A stretch of 51,267 nt of DNA from Betaproteobacteria bacterium (GCA_028065725.1 JAPTVL010000403.1:1-51267); one strand, 5' to 3'. Positions 17,888 to 26,629 are shown, counted from the stretch's first letter. Numbers and translations are program-made. Notes: generated by a model not told the origin, from the letters alone.

Positions 17888-19798
17888 ATGATCCTGTTGG
17901 CGCACAACGAAGCACTGGCTATTGCCCGACGGCATTTGCTCGATTCGGGGCAGGTGCCCGCGGGTTACATCAGCCCCGTTCTGGCCGATTCCTGGCAACG
18001 CTCGCTGGCTTCGGGCCTGGATTCACTGACGCCCGCCATGGATGCGCCCCATGCCTCGGCGCCGGAACTGGTGCGCGCCCGCGAACGCCAGTGCGAGTTG
18101 ATCGATCATGCCCTGCCGGCGATGAATTACCTGCACGGGCAAACCCGCGACAGCGGCAGCGTCATCGTGCTGTCCAACGCGGAAGGTTTGTTGCTGCAAT
18201 CCTGCGGTGATGCCGAATTTCTCGACCGCGCATCGCAGGTGCTGCTGTCACCCGGGGCGTCATGGCATGAAGACCATCGGGGCACCAATGCCGTCGGCAC
18301 CGCCCTGGCGTTGCGCACCCCTACGGTCATCACCGGGGCCGAGCACTACCTGGCGTGCAATGGGTTTCTGACCTGCGCGGCGGCGCCGATCTCGGATTCC
18401 CGCGGCGAATTGCTCGGCGTGCTCGATATTTCGGGCGATTACCGCAGTTGCCATCCGCATACCTTCAGCCTGGTTCGGGCGGCGGCGCAAATGATCGAGA
18501 ACCGGATGTTCCTGTCACGCCATGGCGGCGATGTGCGCCTGCGCTTCCACCCGCTGGCCGAAGGGATCGGAACCCTGGCCGAGGGGGTGGTCGCCATCAG
18601 CCACGATGGCTGGGTCGTCGGCGCCAATCCGGCGGGTCTGGCCTTGCTGTCTCTGGTCCCGGCCGATCTCGGCCGGGTTCGCATCGACCAGCTGCTGGCA
18701 ACCCGGCTCGAAGCCCTGATCGATTGGGCCAGCCGCCGCGCCGAGGCGCCCTGCTTCCTGCCGCGCCGCACCCGGGCCGGATTGTTCGTGCGGGTGGAAA
18801 TGTCGCAAAGCCCCGTCTCCGTATCCGCCCCACGCCAGGCGTCAGTTCCCGTGGGGCCGGATGCGCTGAGTCAGCTGGACACCGGGGACGAGCAGATGGC
18901 TACCGCCATTCATCGTGCCCGCCGCATCATGGGCAAGGACATTCCGGTACTGATTCAGGGGGAATCGGGAGTCGGCAAGGAATTGTTCGCCAATGCCATC
19001 CACCAGTCCGGACCGCGCCGGAACCGGGCTTTTGTCGCCGTTAATTGCGCCGCGCTACCGGAAAACCTGATCGAGGCCGAACTCTTCGGCTATGTGGGCG
19101 GTGCCTATACCGGAGCCCGTCGCGAAGGGGTGCCGGGGCGTATCCGTGAGGCCAATGGCGGCACCTTGTTCCTCGACGAAATCGGCGACATGCCGCTGGC
19201 ACTCCAGGGCCGCCTGCTGCGCGTGCTGCAGGAGCGTGTGGTTCAGCCCTTGGGAGGCGGCCCCGCGGTGCCGGTTGATTTTGTATTGATCTGCGCCACG
19301 CATTGCCAATTGAAGGATGCGGTGGACGCCTCCCGCTTCCGTGCCGACCTGTATTACCGCATCAATGGACTGACGCTGATGTTGCCCCCGCTGCGCGAAC
19401 GGCGGGATTTCAACCGCCTGGTGGCATCGCTGCTCGACGAGTTCGAGCCGGCGCGCAAGGCCATTCTGGCGCCTTCCGTGGCCAAGGCGTTTTCCAGCTA
19501 TCACTGGCCGGGCAATCTGCGTCAGCTGGCGAATGCCCTGCGTACCGCCTGTGCCATGCTGGGCGATCGCGAAACCCGCATCGATTGGGAACACCTGCCG
19601 GACGACCTGGTCGCCGACCTCAAGCAGCGTCTGGCGGGCATCACCTCGACCGCGCAAACCGACAACCTGCACTCGCAAGCCGACCAGACCATCCTGCGCA
19701 CAGTCGAGGCCGTGCAGGGGAATATTGCCGAGGCCGCGCGACGGCTGGGCATCAGCCGCAACACGCTCTATCGGCGATTGCAGCGGATGGGTCGGTAG
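17888..19798 (+). CDS. AcoR-type sigma-54-dependent transcriptional activator
   Basis: Enhancer-binding regulator (636 aa). The ATG at 17888 is preceded by GGAGGAG and is preferred to an in-frame ATG at 17825. Residues ~60-210 are a GAF-like sensory domain, followed by a PAS-like segment (~225-300). The AAA+ domain has Walker A GESGVGKE (358-365), the sigma-54 contact loop as GAYTGA (405-410, usually GAFTGA), Walker B TLFLDEIGDM and the arginine-finger region FRADLYYRI. A Fis-type helix-turn-helix ends the protein (IAEAARRLGISRNTLYRRL). There is no receiver domain, so it should respond to a small molecule, as AcoR does. It is divergent from the aldehyde dehydrogenase it probably controls. Confidence 0.92.
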   Translation: MILLAHNEALAIARRHLLDSGQVPAGYISPVLADSWQRSLASGLDSLTPAMDAPHASAPELVRARERQCELIDHALPAMNYLHGQTRDSGSVIVLSNAEGLLLQSCGDAEFLDRASQVLLSPGASWHEDHRGTNAVGTALALRTPTVITGAEHYLACNGFLTCAAAPISDSRGELLGVLDISGDYRSCHPHTFSLVRAAAQMIENRMFLSRHGGDVRLRFHPLAEGIGTLAEGVVAISHDGWVVGANPAGLALLSLVPADLGRVRIDQLLATRLEALIDWASRRAEAPCFLPRRTRAGLFVRVEMSQSPVSVSAPRQASVPVGPDALSQLDTGDEQMATAIHRARRIMGKDIPVLIQGESGVGKELFANAIHQSGPRRNRAFVAVNCAALPENLIEAELFGYVGGAYTGARREGVPGRIREANGGTLFLDEIGDMPLALQGRLLRVLQERVVQPLGGGPAVPVDFVLICATHCQLKDAVDASRFRADLYYRINGLTLMLPPLRERRDFNRLVASLLDEFEPARKAILAPSVAKAFSSYHWPGNLRQLANALRTACAMLGDRETRIDWEHLPDDLVADLKQRLAGITSTAQTDNLHSQADQTILRTVEAVQGNIAEAARRLGISRNTLYRRLQRMGR

Positions 19799-19878
19799 GG
19801 CATGTCGGTCGCTTGGCGCTGCCGGTATTCATCTGCAACATGGGCAGATGTTTGTGGGACAGCGGCCGCTAACGAAAA

Positions 19879-19899
19879 AGTCGGCGCTGGCGGGACGGT
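19879..19899 (+). repeat. Dispersed 21-bp repeat, copy 4
   Basis: Plus orientation; AGTCGGCGCTGGCGG then GACGGT. Intergenic, after the AcoR-like gene. Confidence 0.6.
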
Positions 19900-20014
19900 A
19901 CGTTGATCAGGAGGCCGCTCAGGCTGCCCGGATAGGTACCGATTGCCCGATAGCCGCAACTTGTCCGAACGAGGAGGACGGCATTCGCCCTTCGTCGCCG
20001 TGCAGACAGCCAAC

Positions 20015-20035
20015 GCCGTACCACCGGCGCCGACT
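20015..20035 (-). repeat. Dispersed 21-bp repeat, copy 5
   Basis: Minus orientation; AGTCGGCGCCGGTGG then TACGGC. Intergenic, 22 bp before the second copper box and facing copy 4. Confidence 0.6.
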
Positions 20036-20057
20036 CCTGCATCGCCTTTCCCGGAAG

Positions 20058-20073
20058 ATTACAAAAATGTCAT
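20058..20073 (+). promoter_or_regulatory. Second copper-regulator box, upstream of the DUF411 gene
   Basis: ATTACAAAAATGTCAT differs at two positions from the box at 8848-8863 and is followed by the same 14 bases, CCGCGCGTCAGCTT (20074-20087). A -10-like GATACT at 20107 has the same spacing as CAGAAT in the other copy. This places the DUF411 gene and the small gene after it under the same regulator as the efflux operons. Confidence 0.75.
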
Positions 20074-20139
20074 CCGCGCGTCAGCTTGCCGTCGAAGTCG
20101 GAAGCAGATACTGGCCTTATCCACTCTTGGGAGTCGCAA

Positions 20140-20577
20140 ATGAAAACCTCCATCCGCATCGCCCTTGTCCTCTCGCTGCTGGCACCCATGGCCTGGGCGG
20201 CGGCGCCCCTGCCAACCGTGACGGTGTACAAGAGCCCGAGCTGCGGCTGTTGCGGCAAATGGGTCGAGCACATGAAGGCCAGCGGTTTCCCCGTGGTGAC
20301 GCATGACACGGAAAACCTTGCCACGCACAAGGCCCGCCTCGGCGTGCCGGAGGCCATGGGCTCCTGCCATACCGCGGAAGTCGGCGGCTATCTGGTCGAA
20401 GGCCATGTCCCTGCCGCCGACGTGAAGCGCCTGCTGGCCGAAAAGCCGCGCGCCAGGGGTCTCGTCTCGCCGGGAATGCCGGCCAGCGCGCCCGGCATGG
20501 ACGACCCGCGCAAGATTCCCTATGAAATCCTGCTGGTCGGCAAGGATGGCCGCACAGCCACCTACGCGCGCCATTGA
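20140..20577 (+). CDS. DUF411 / CopG-like periplasmic copper protein
   Basis: A 145-aa secreted protein with a thioredoxin-like fold in the DUF411 (CopG) family. The ATG at 20140 gives a signal peptide ending PMAWA; a TTG/ATG further upstream would disrupt it. The motif SPSCGCCGKW holds C35, C37 and C38 (CxCC), and GSCHTAEVGGYLVEGHV supplies C76, H77 and H89. In Pseudomonas CopG these conserved Cys and His residues bind a copper cluster, and a copper-redox role has been proposed. The copper box just upstream matches that of the cus operon, which supports a role in copper defence in the periplasm. Confidence 0.9.
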   Translation: MKTSIRIALVLSLLAPMAWAAAPLPTVTVYKSPSCGCCGKWVEHMKASGFPVVTHDTENLATHKARLGVPEAMGSCHTAEVGGYLVEGHVPAADVKRLLAEKPRARGLVSPGMPASAPGMDDPRKIPYEILLVGKDGRTATYARH

Positions 20578-20652
20578 TGTTCATATCGGCGATATCCGCG
20601 GATTCGATATGTCATTGAAGAACGACGTCAAACCGAGACAAGGAGAAACGCC

Positions 20653-20919
20653 ATGAAACTGCACGCCACCTTTGCGGTCCTGCTGCTGGCCGTCTCGTTG
20701 ATTTCATCCAGTGCCTACGCCGCGGCGGATGCCGACACGGCCAAGCTACGGGCCGACGCCCCGGCGGTTACCAAGGGCAAGCCGCATTCGCATATGGAAG
20801 AGAAGATGGGCATGATGCCGCAAAAATCTGCCGCAGCCGCCCCGGAGTCCGACACGGTGAAAGCCGCGAAAGCGAAGACCGGCAAGGATCGGCACCTGCA
20901 TCCGCGCGACGCCAAGTAA
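20653..20919 (+). CDS. Small secreted Met/His-containing protein (unknown function)
   Basis: An 88-aa protein with a strong ribosome-binding site (AAGGAGAAA) and a signal peptide ending SSSAYA. The mature part is short, charged and probably unstructured, with HSHMEEKMGMMPQK in the middle and DRHLHPRDAK at the end. Clustered Met and His suggest Cu(I)/Cu(II) binding in the periplasm. It follows the DUF411 gene by 75 bp in the same orientation and probably shares its copper-box promoter. I cannot assign it to a named family. Confidence 0.72.
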   Translation: MKLHATFAVLLLAVSLISSSAYAAADADTAKLRADAPAVTKGKPHSHMEEKMGMMPQKSAAAAPESDTVKAAKAKTGKDRHLHPRDAK

Positions 20920-20947
20920 ATCTTGCAGGCCGCCGGTCACACCAGAC

Positions 20948-20968
20948 GCCGTATCGCCGGCGCCGACT
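20948..20968 (-). repeat. Dispersed 21-bp repeat, copy 6
   Basis: Minus orientation; AGTCGGCGCCGGCGA then TACGGC. Intergenic; its core pairs with an inverted core at 20972-20981. Confidence 0.6.
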
Positions 20969-20981
20969 TCTGTCGGCGCCG
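20958..20981. terminator. Hairpin formed by inverted copies of the repeat core
   Basis: CGGCGCCGAC, a four-base loop TTCT, then GTCGGCGCCG: a perfect 10-bp stem between the convergent small secreted gene and the EF-G-like gene. The left arm belongs to a dispersed-repeat copy. Its position fits a bidirectional terminator, though neither side has a long T-tract. Confidence 0.55.
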
Positions 20982-20990
20982 AAGACAGGA

Positions 20991-23042
20991 TTAGTCGTCC
21001 TCGTCCTTCAGCTTGAAGCTGGCCGCCAGTTTCTGCTGCACCTGCGGCGGCACCTGCGCATGGCGCGCGAACTCGATGCTGTAGGCGCCCTGGCCGCCGG
21101 TCATCGATTTCAGGCGCGAGGCGTAGTCGGTGATCTCGGCCAGCGGTACTTCGCCGGTGATCGAGGCGGTGCTGCCGGGACGCGGGCTGGTGCCGGTGAT
21201 GTGCCCGCGCCGGCCCGACAGGTCGCCGGTCAGGTCGCCGATCGCCGCCTCGGGCGCGACGATCTCGATGTTGACGATGGGTTCCAGCACGATCGGGTTG
21301 GCGGCACGGATGGCTTCGACGGTGGCTTTGCGCCCGGCGGTAACGAAAGCGACCTCCTTGCCGTCAACCGGGTGCGTCTTGCCGTCATAGACGATGACCC
21401 GCAGGTCCTCGACCGGAAAGCCGGCGGTGACGCCGAGCGCCAGCGCCTGGCGCACGCCTTTCTCGACGGCCGGCATGAACACGCCGGGGATCACGCCGCC
21501 CTTGACGTGATCCACGAATTCGAAGCCGGCGCCGCGCGCCAGCGGCTCGATCTTCAGATACACCTCGCCGAACTGGCCGGCACCGCCCGACTGCTTCTTG
21601 TGCCGGCAATGGCCCTCGGCGTTGGCGGTGACGGTCTCGCGATAGGGAATCAGCGGCGGCCTGGTGTCTAGTTCGAGCTTGAACTGGGTCGCCATCTTTT
21701 CCAGCTTGTAGCGCAGGTGCATCTCGCCGAGGCCGCGGATCACGGTCTCGTGGGTGGTCGGGTGACGCTCGACCTCGAAGCAGGGGTCTTCCAGTTCCAG
21801 CTTGTGCAGGATGTCGAACAGGCGCTGCTCGTCGTTCTTGCGCTTGGTCTCGACCGCCAGGCCCTGCATCGGCTTGGGGAACTCCAGCGGCTTGAGGTGG
21901 ATGTGGTCCTCGTCGTGCGAATCGTGCAGCACCGCGTCGAAGTCGATTTCCTCGACCTTGGCGATGGCGCCGATGTCGCCCGGCAGCAGGCTGTCGACCT
22001 CGACGTAGTCCTTGCCCTGCAGCTGGTAGAGATGGCCGGCCTTGAACGGCTTCTTGCCGTCGCCGACGAAGAGCTGGCTGTCCTTGCGGATCGTGCCCTG
22101 ATGCACGCGAAAAATGCCGACCTTGCCCATGTAGGGATCGGCGATGATCTTGAACACGTGGGCCAGCACGTGCTTATTGGCATCGGGTACTGCGGCAAAG
22201 GATTCTGCCGTGCGGCCTCGCTCACCGCGGTAGAAGGGCGGCGGATTGCCTTCAGCCGGGTTTGGCGCCAGGCTGGCCAGCACATGCAGCAGTTCGGCTA
22301 TGCCGGCGCCGGTGCGCGCCGAGGTGAACAGGATGGGAATCAGGTGGCCTTCACGCAGCGCCTTCTCGAAAGGCGCATGCAGTTCCTTCGCGTCGGGATC
22401 CTTGCCTTCTTCCAGGTAGCGGGCCAGCAGCGACTCGTCCTCTTCCACCAGCTGGTCGATCAGCTCGCGGTGGGCATGGGCAATGGAATCGAAATCAGCA
22501 TCCCCGGCATCGTGCTCCAGCACTTCGACCACGTCGCGGCGACCATGCGCGGGCAGGTCGAGCAGCAGGCATTCCTTGCCGAAGCGCTCGCGGATCTGGC
22601 CCACCAGCCCGGGCAGATCGACGTTGTCGGCATCGATCTTGTTGATCACGATCATGCGTGCCAGACCGCGCGCCTGCGCCGCGCGCATCATGCGCTCGGT
22701 GGCGAGTTCGATGCCAGTCTGGGCGTTGATCACCACGATCGCGGTGTCGACGCCGGCCAGCGCGGCGACCGCCTGCCCGGCGAAATCGGGATAGCCCGGG
22801 GTGTCGATCAGGTGGATGTGCACACCTTCGGCGGCGAAATTCACCATCGCCGAATTGAGCGAATGGCCGGCGGTCTTTTCCTGCGGGTCGAAGTCGCAGA
22901 CGGCGCTGCCCTTCTCGACGCTGCCCCTGGCCGCGATCGCGCCGGCCTTGAACAGCAGGGCTTCGGCCAGCGTGGTCTTGCCAGCGCCGCCGTGGCCGAC
23001 GAGGGCGACAGCGCGAATGGATTCGGTCGTGTACGTGGCCAT
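20991..23042 (-). CDS. EF-G-like translational GTPase (FusA2 type)
   Basis: A 683-aa GTPase of the elongation factor G-like subfamily. It has P-loop GHGGAGKT, the G3 motif DTPGY and G4 motif NKID, followed by domain II, the domain III/V ferredoxin-like folds, and the domain IV region GQFGEVYLKIEP. It is the divergent paralogue found besides the canonical fusA of the str operon: the P-loop and the DFDPQEKTAGHSLNSA switch region differ from standard EF-G, where the latter reads RGITI. Possible roles are ribosome recycling or stress-related translocation; the precise role of this subfamily is unsettled. The gene stands apart from ribosomal protein genes. Confidence 0.88.
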   Translation of the reverse strand: MATYTTESIRAVALVGHGGAGKTTLAEALLFKAGAIAARGSVEKGSAVCDFDPQEKTAGHSLNSAMVNFAAEGVHIHLIDTPGYPDFAGQAVAALAGVDTAIVVINAQTGIELATERMMRAAQARGLARMIVINKIDADNVDLPGLVGQIRERFGKECLLLDLPAHGRRDVVEVLEHDAGDADFDSIAHAHRELIDQLVEEDESLLARYLEEGKDPDAKELHAPFEKALREGHLIPILFTSARTGAGIAELLHVLASLAPNPAEGNPPPFYRGERGRTAESFAAVPDANKHVLAHVFKIIADPYMGKVGIFRVHQGTIRKDSQLFVGDGKKPFKAGHLYQLQGKDYVEVDSLLPGDIGAIAKVEEIDFDAVLHDSHDEDHIHLKPLEFPKPMQGLAVETKRKNDEQRLFDILHKLELEDPCFEVERHPTTHETVIRGLGEMHLRYKLEKMATQFKLELDTRPPLIPYRETVTANAEGHCRHKKQSGGAGQFGEVYLKIEPLARGAGFEFVDHVKGGVIPGVFMPAVEKGVRQALALGVTAGFPVEDLRVIVYDGKTHPVDGKEVAFVTAGRKATVEAIRAANPIVLEPIVNIEIVAPEAAIGDLTGDLSGRRGHITGTSPRPGSTASITGEVPLAEITDYASRLKSMTGGQGAYSIEFARHAQVPPQVQQKLAASFKLKDEDD

Positions 23043-23072
23043 GATGCGAACTCCCTGTTTATCTGTATTGGC

Positions 23073-23516
23073 TCAAATTTTACCCCCGTCGCGCGGCCGG
23101 TCGCGCGACGGGATGCGCCACAGCCAGATTGCGGTGGATAGGCCGATGAAGGCCAGCAGACCCTGCAGCCATGGTTTGCCGGCAAAGCTCCAGATCGAGA
23201 CGCAGATGGTCAGGCTCATCAGCGTGATCGCCAGCCACTTGACGCGCCAGGGGATGCTGCGGTGATGGCGCCACTCGGCGATCAGCGGGCCGAAGGTCGG
23301 GTTGCGCAGCAGCCAGCGATAGACGCGCTCCGAGGCACGCGCGTAGCAGGCGGCGGCGACCAGGATGAAGGGCGTGGTCGGCAGCCCGGGCAGGAAGATG
23401 CCGATGATCCCGAGCAAAAGCGCGATGCTTCCGATCGCCAGCAGCACCATGCGCACCAGCAGCGAGGGATGCAGCTCGGCATCCGGTATATGCCAAGGCT
23501 TGTCCTGTTCGCTCAT
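23073..23516 (-). CDS. DUF454 (YbaN family) inner-membrane protein
   Basis: A 147-aa membrane protein with three or four hydrophobic helices. The signature LLGIIGIFLPGLPTTPFILVAAACYARAS followed by NPTFGPLIAEWRHHRSIPWRVK is that of the DUF454/YbaN family. Start at 23516 overlaps the stop of the upstream radical SAM gene by 4 bp (ATGA), so the two are coupled. Function is unknown; other bacterial family members often lie near haem or iron genes, but nothing of that kind is adjacent here. Confidence 0.88.
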   Translation of the reverse strand: MSEQDKPWHIPDAELHPSLLVRMVLLAIGSIALLLGIIGIFLPGLPTTPFILVAAACYARASERVYRWLLRNPTFGPLIAEWRHHRSIPWRVKWLAITLMSLTICVSIWSFAGKPWLQGLLAFIGLSTAIWLWRIPSRDRPRDGGKI

Positions 23517-25459
23517 CCGCGCACGGCCCGCTCTATGAAGTGCCGCGGTACGGTAGTACGCGGCACACGCTGCGCGAACCAGCCCCGCACGTCCTGCTCG
23601 AGGCCGAGGCCGTGCATGAAGTTGTAGAGCGCCTTGTTCAGTGCGATGCCCAGCGCATCGTGGTCGACGCCGCTCGGATCGATGAAGCCGACGTCGTTCC
23701 TGGCGAACGTGACCTTCGGCAGCGGCTTGAGCCTGACGCCGAACTGTTCGGGATGCAGGCCGACCGGCGCATGCACGGTGCAGGCAAAGCGGTGGAAGAA
23801 GCCGGACTGGATGCAACCGGCGGCGAACAGCTGGCGCACGTATTCGAGCGCATCGACCGTGTCCTGCACGGTCTGCGTCGGAAAGCCGTACATCAGGTAG
23901 GCATGGACCAGGATGCCGGCCTCGGTGAAATCACGCGTGACGCGCGCCACCTGTTCGACCGAGACGCCCTTCTGCATCAGTTTCAGCAGCCGGTCGGAGG
24001 CGACTTCGAGGCCGCCCGAGACTGCGATGCAGCCGCTGTCGGCGAGTTCGGCGCAAAGTTCCGGGGTGAAGGATTTCTCGAAGCGGATGTTGCCCCACCA
24101 GGAAATCGCGCGGTTGCGCTTGTGCAATTCGGCGGCGAGCGCCTTGAGCGCCTTGGGCGGCGCCGCCTCGTCGACGAAATGGAAACCGGTCTGCCCGGTC
24201 TCGGCGATGATGGCCTCGATGCGATCGACCAGGGTGGTGGCCGCGACTGCCTCATAACGCGAGATGTAGTCGAGCGAGACGTCGCAGAAGCTGCACTTCT
24301 TCCAGTAGCAGCCGTGGGCCACGGTCAGCTTGTTCCAGCGCGCGTCGGACCACAGCCGGTGCATGGGATTGAGCATGTCGAGCAGCGACAGGTAACGATC
24401 CAGCGGCAAGCCGTCCCAGGTCGGCGTGCCGGCCTCGGCGAAGGGAATGTCGGGCTCTCTGGCGTCGACGTAGCGCACGCCTTCCGCAGCGCGCAGGAAG
24501 GTCCGTACCAGCTTTTCCTGTGGACGCTCGCCGCGCAAGTGCTCGAGCAGCGCCAGCAGTGGGCGCTCGCCATCGTCGAGCGTAACGTAATCGAAATGAT
24601 CGAAGACGCGCGGCTCGGCCAGTTCGCGCAACTCGGTATTGACGAAGCCGCCGCCGAGCACGGTGACGATGGCCGGATCCTGTGCCTTGATCGCCTGGGC
24701 GATGCGGAAGGCGCCATAAACGTTGCCGGGGAAAGGCGCCGAGACCAGCACCACGTCCGGTGCATGCCGTCGCACCGCCTCCAACGTCAGTTCGCGCAGC
24801 GTGCGATCGACCAGGTTTTCCGGCACGGCCAGCGCCTGCGCCAGCGGCTCGAACGTGGCCTGGCTCTGCGCCAGCGATTCGGCATAGCGCACGAACTCGA
24901 AGCGCGCGTCGACCGCCTCGCGCAGCACGTCGGCGAGGTCGTCGAGGTAGAGCGTGGCGAAGTGGCGCGCGCGGTCCGTCACGCCCAGCGCGCCGAAGGC
25001 CCAGGCCAGCGGGTCACCACCCTCCTCATCGACATAGGCGTCGAGCGGCGCGAAGCGCGGTCCTTCGGGCAGGAAATTGCGCCCGGCGATGCGATGCGCG
25101 ACGGACGGATCGCGCCCCTGCAGAAAAGCGATGGTCGGCTCGATGGTGGCGAGATAAAGATCGAAACTCCGCTCGAAGGCCCGTACCCGCGGCGTGCGCT
25201 GCTTTGCCGGCATGGCCCGGATGCACTCGCGCAGCGCGCGCAATCCAGCGGGTGAGAACAGGCGCAGCACCAGCGCCAGGGCGAGATCCTCCTGCTCCGC
25301 CATGACGCCGCGCGAACGCAGGAAGCCGGTCAGGTAGGCGGTCGACGGATAGGGCGTGTTCAACTGCGTCATCGGCGGGATGACGGAGAGGACTTTCACT
25401 GGACTGGCTGGCATGGCAGGCGCGGCAAGGGCATGCGGCAATGATAGAGCCTTTGCCAT
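23513..25459 (-). CDS. B12-binding-domain radical SAM protein
   Basis: A 648-aa protein with an N-terminal cobalamin-binding-like domain (about residues 22-300; SVIPPMTQLNTPYPSTAYL, then LVSAPFPGNVYGAFRIAQAI and VLGGGFVNTELREL) and a radical SAM barrel. The cluster motif is GCYWKKCSFCD, that is C384-X4-C389-X2-C392 rather than CX3CX2C; this spacing is known in part of the B12-rSAM group. The barrel continues with FVDEAAPPKALKAL and VSGGLEVASDRLL, and the C terminus is an extra domain. Substrate unknown: such enzymes methylate or rearrange unreactive carbon or phosphorus centres, often in natural-product or lipid pathways. No precursor peptide or scaffold gene is next to it. Confidence 0.88.
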   Translation of the reverse strand: MAKALSLPHALAAPAMPASPVKVLSVIPPMTQLNTPYPSTAYLTGFLRSRGVMAEQEDLALALVLRLFSPAGLRALRECIRAMPAKQRTPRVRAFERSFDLYLATIEPTIAFLQGRDPSVAHRIAGRNFLPEGPRFAPLDAYVDEEGGDPLAWAFGALGVTDRARHFATLYLDDLADVLREAVDARFEFVRYAESLAQSQATFEPLAQALAVPENLVDRTLRELTLEAVRRHAPDVVLVSAPFPGNVYGAFRIAQAIKAQDPAIVTVLGGGFVNTELRELAEPRVFDHFDYVTLDDGERPLLALLEHLRGERPQEKLVRTFLRAAEGVRYVDAREPDIPFAEAGTPTWDGLPLDRYLSLLDMLNPMHRLWSDARWNKLTVAHGCYWKKCSFCDVSLDYISRYEAVAATTLVDRIEAIIAETGQTGFHFVDEAAPPKALKALAAELHKRNRAISWWGNIRFEKSFTPELCAELADSGCIAVSGGLEVASDRLLKLMQKGVSVEQVARVTRDFTEAGILVHAYLMYGFPTQTVQDTVDALEYVRQLFAAGCIQSGFFHRFACTVHAPVGLHPEQFGVRLKPLPKVTFARNDVGFIDPSGVDHDALGIALNKALYNFMHGLGLEQDVRGWFAQRVPRTTVPRHFIERAVRG

Positions 25460-25485
25460 CCGCCGCCCTCGTCCGGCAGCAAGTC

Positions 25486-26538
25486 CTATTCGTGGAGGAA
25501 CAGCGAGCGGCTGCCGAACAGGGGGAAGTCGTGGGTATCGGAATCGCGACCTTCGACGTAATCCCGGTGGTAGCGCTGAATCAGCTCGACTTCGCTTTTC
25601 GAACCGAAAATGAAGGCGCTGCGCTGTTGCAGATCAGTCGGCTCGACGTCGAGGATGCGGCGACGCCCGGTCGTGGCGCCGCCGCCGGCCTGTTCCATGA
25701 TAAAGGCAATCGGGTTGGCCTCGTGCAACAAGCCGAGGCGGCCGCCCGTATCGCGGGTACGGGCATCGACCGGATAGAGAAAGACGCCGCCCCTGACCAG
25801 CACGCGATAGGCTTCGGCGATCAGCGAGGCGACCCAGCGCATGCCGAAATCGCGCCCGCGCGGCCCGGTCTTGCCGGCCAGGCATTCCTTGACGTAGCGC
25901 CGCACCGGCGGCTCCCAGAAACGTTCGTTGGATGCGTTGATGGCAAAGGTGGCGGCATTGTCGGGCAGCGCCACTTTCGGATGGGTGAGCACGAACTCGC
26001 CGATCTCGCGATCAAGCATGAAGACATCGACGCCATTGCCAGTGGTCAGCACCAGCCGCGTCGAGGCACCGTAGAGCATGAAGCCGGACGCCACCATCTG
26101 GTTTCCCGGCTGCAGAAAATCACCGGCGGCAATCTGGTTTTTTCCCGCCGGCGCGCGCAGCACCGAAAAGATCGTGCCGGACATGAAATTGATGTCGAGG
26201 TTGCCGGAGCCGTTGAGCGGATCGAAGACCAGCAGATAGTTGCCATGCGGATATTTGGCGGGGATCGGCGTAACGCCGTCGGCGGTCTTGGAACTCACCC
26301 CCGCCAGACGCCCGGTACGCAGGGTCGATTCGATGATCGAGTCGCTCGCGGCGCGCTCCAGATACACCCGCAGATCCTCGTCAGCGGCGCCGAGTCCGCC
26401 GCGCGAAACGCGGTGGCTGATGGTCTTGCAGGCGGTGACGATGTCGTTGAGCAGCACCGAAAAGTCGCCGCGGGCATCCTTGACGCGGCGCTGTTCCTCG
26501 ATGATGAACTGGGTCAGGGTTATGCGTTCCTTGAGCAT
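25486..26538 (-). CDS. Fructose-1,6-bisphosphatase class 1 paralogue with altered metal site
   Basis: A 350-aa protein aligning along its length with class 1 fructose-1,6-bisphosphatase (gluconeogenesis, Calvin cycle). The ATG at 26538 has a GGAGG site 5' of it. Substrate-phosphate features remain: SNERFWEPP, GMRWVAS and YPVD. The metal-binding residues do not: the usual SEE is SKT (K84, T85), and DPLDGSSN is DPLNGSGN (D106 kept, N109 and G112 changed). The late Glu in HEANP is kept. The N-terminal half is also shorter, lacking the usual GNVQGE segment. It is intact as an open frame, so it may be a regulatory or repurposed paralogue, not a functional FBPase. Confidence 0.85.
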   Translation of the reverse strand: MLKERITLTQFIIEEQRRVKDARGDFSVLLNDIVTACKTISHRVSRGGLGAADEDLRVYLERAASDSIIESTLRTGRLAGVSSKTADGVTPIPAKYPHGNYLLVFDPLNGSGNLDINFMSGTIFSVLRAPAGKNQIAAGDFLQPGNQMVASGFMLYGASTRLVLTTGNGVDVFMLDREIGEFVLTHPKVALPDNAATFAINASNERFWEPPVRRYVKECLAGKTGPRGRDFGMRWVASLIAEAYRVLVRGGVFLYPVDARTRDTGGRLGLLHEANPIAFIMEQAGGGATTGRRRILDVEPTDLQQRSAFIFGSKSEVELIQRYHRDYVEGRDSDTHDFPLFGSRSLFLHE

Positions 26539-26629
26539 GGCACACCTCCGCGATTTCAGGTCCGGCGCAGCAGCAGTGCGCCATTGTCTCAGATCGGCGA
26601 GGCGATCGGGATATGCCTGCGCCGCTCGC

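Larger units (their letters stand above)
19799..20139. other. Non-coding stretch between the AcoR-like and DUF411 genes
   Basis: I see no convincing gene here. It contains two copies of the dispersed repeat in opposite orientation (19879-19899 and 20015-20035) and then the second copper box (20058-20073) with its likely promoter. An inverted repeat near CATCTGCAACATGGGCAGATG (19830-19850) could help terminate the upstream gene, but it has no T-tract. Confidence 0.6.

Noticed and set aside
25486..26538. FBPase-like gene as a pseudogene
   Set aside because: The frame is intact over its full length, with a good ribosome-binding site and conserved substrate residues. Ligand changes alone do not make it a pseudogene.
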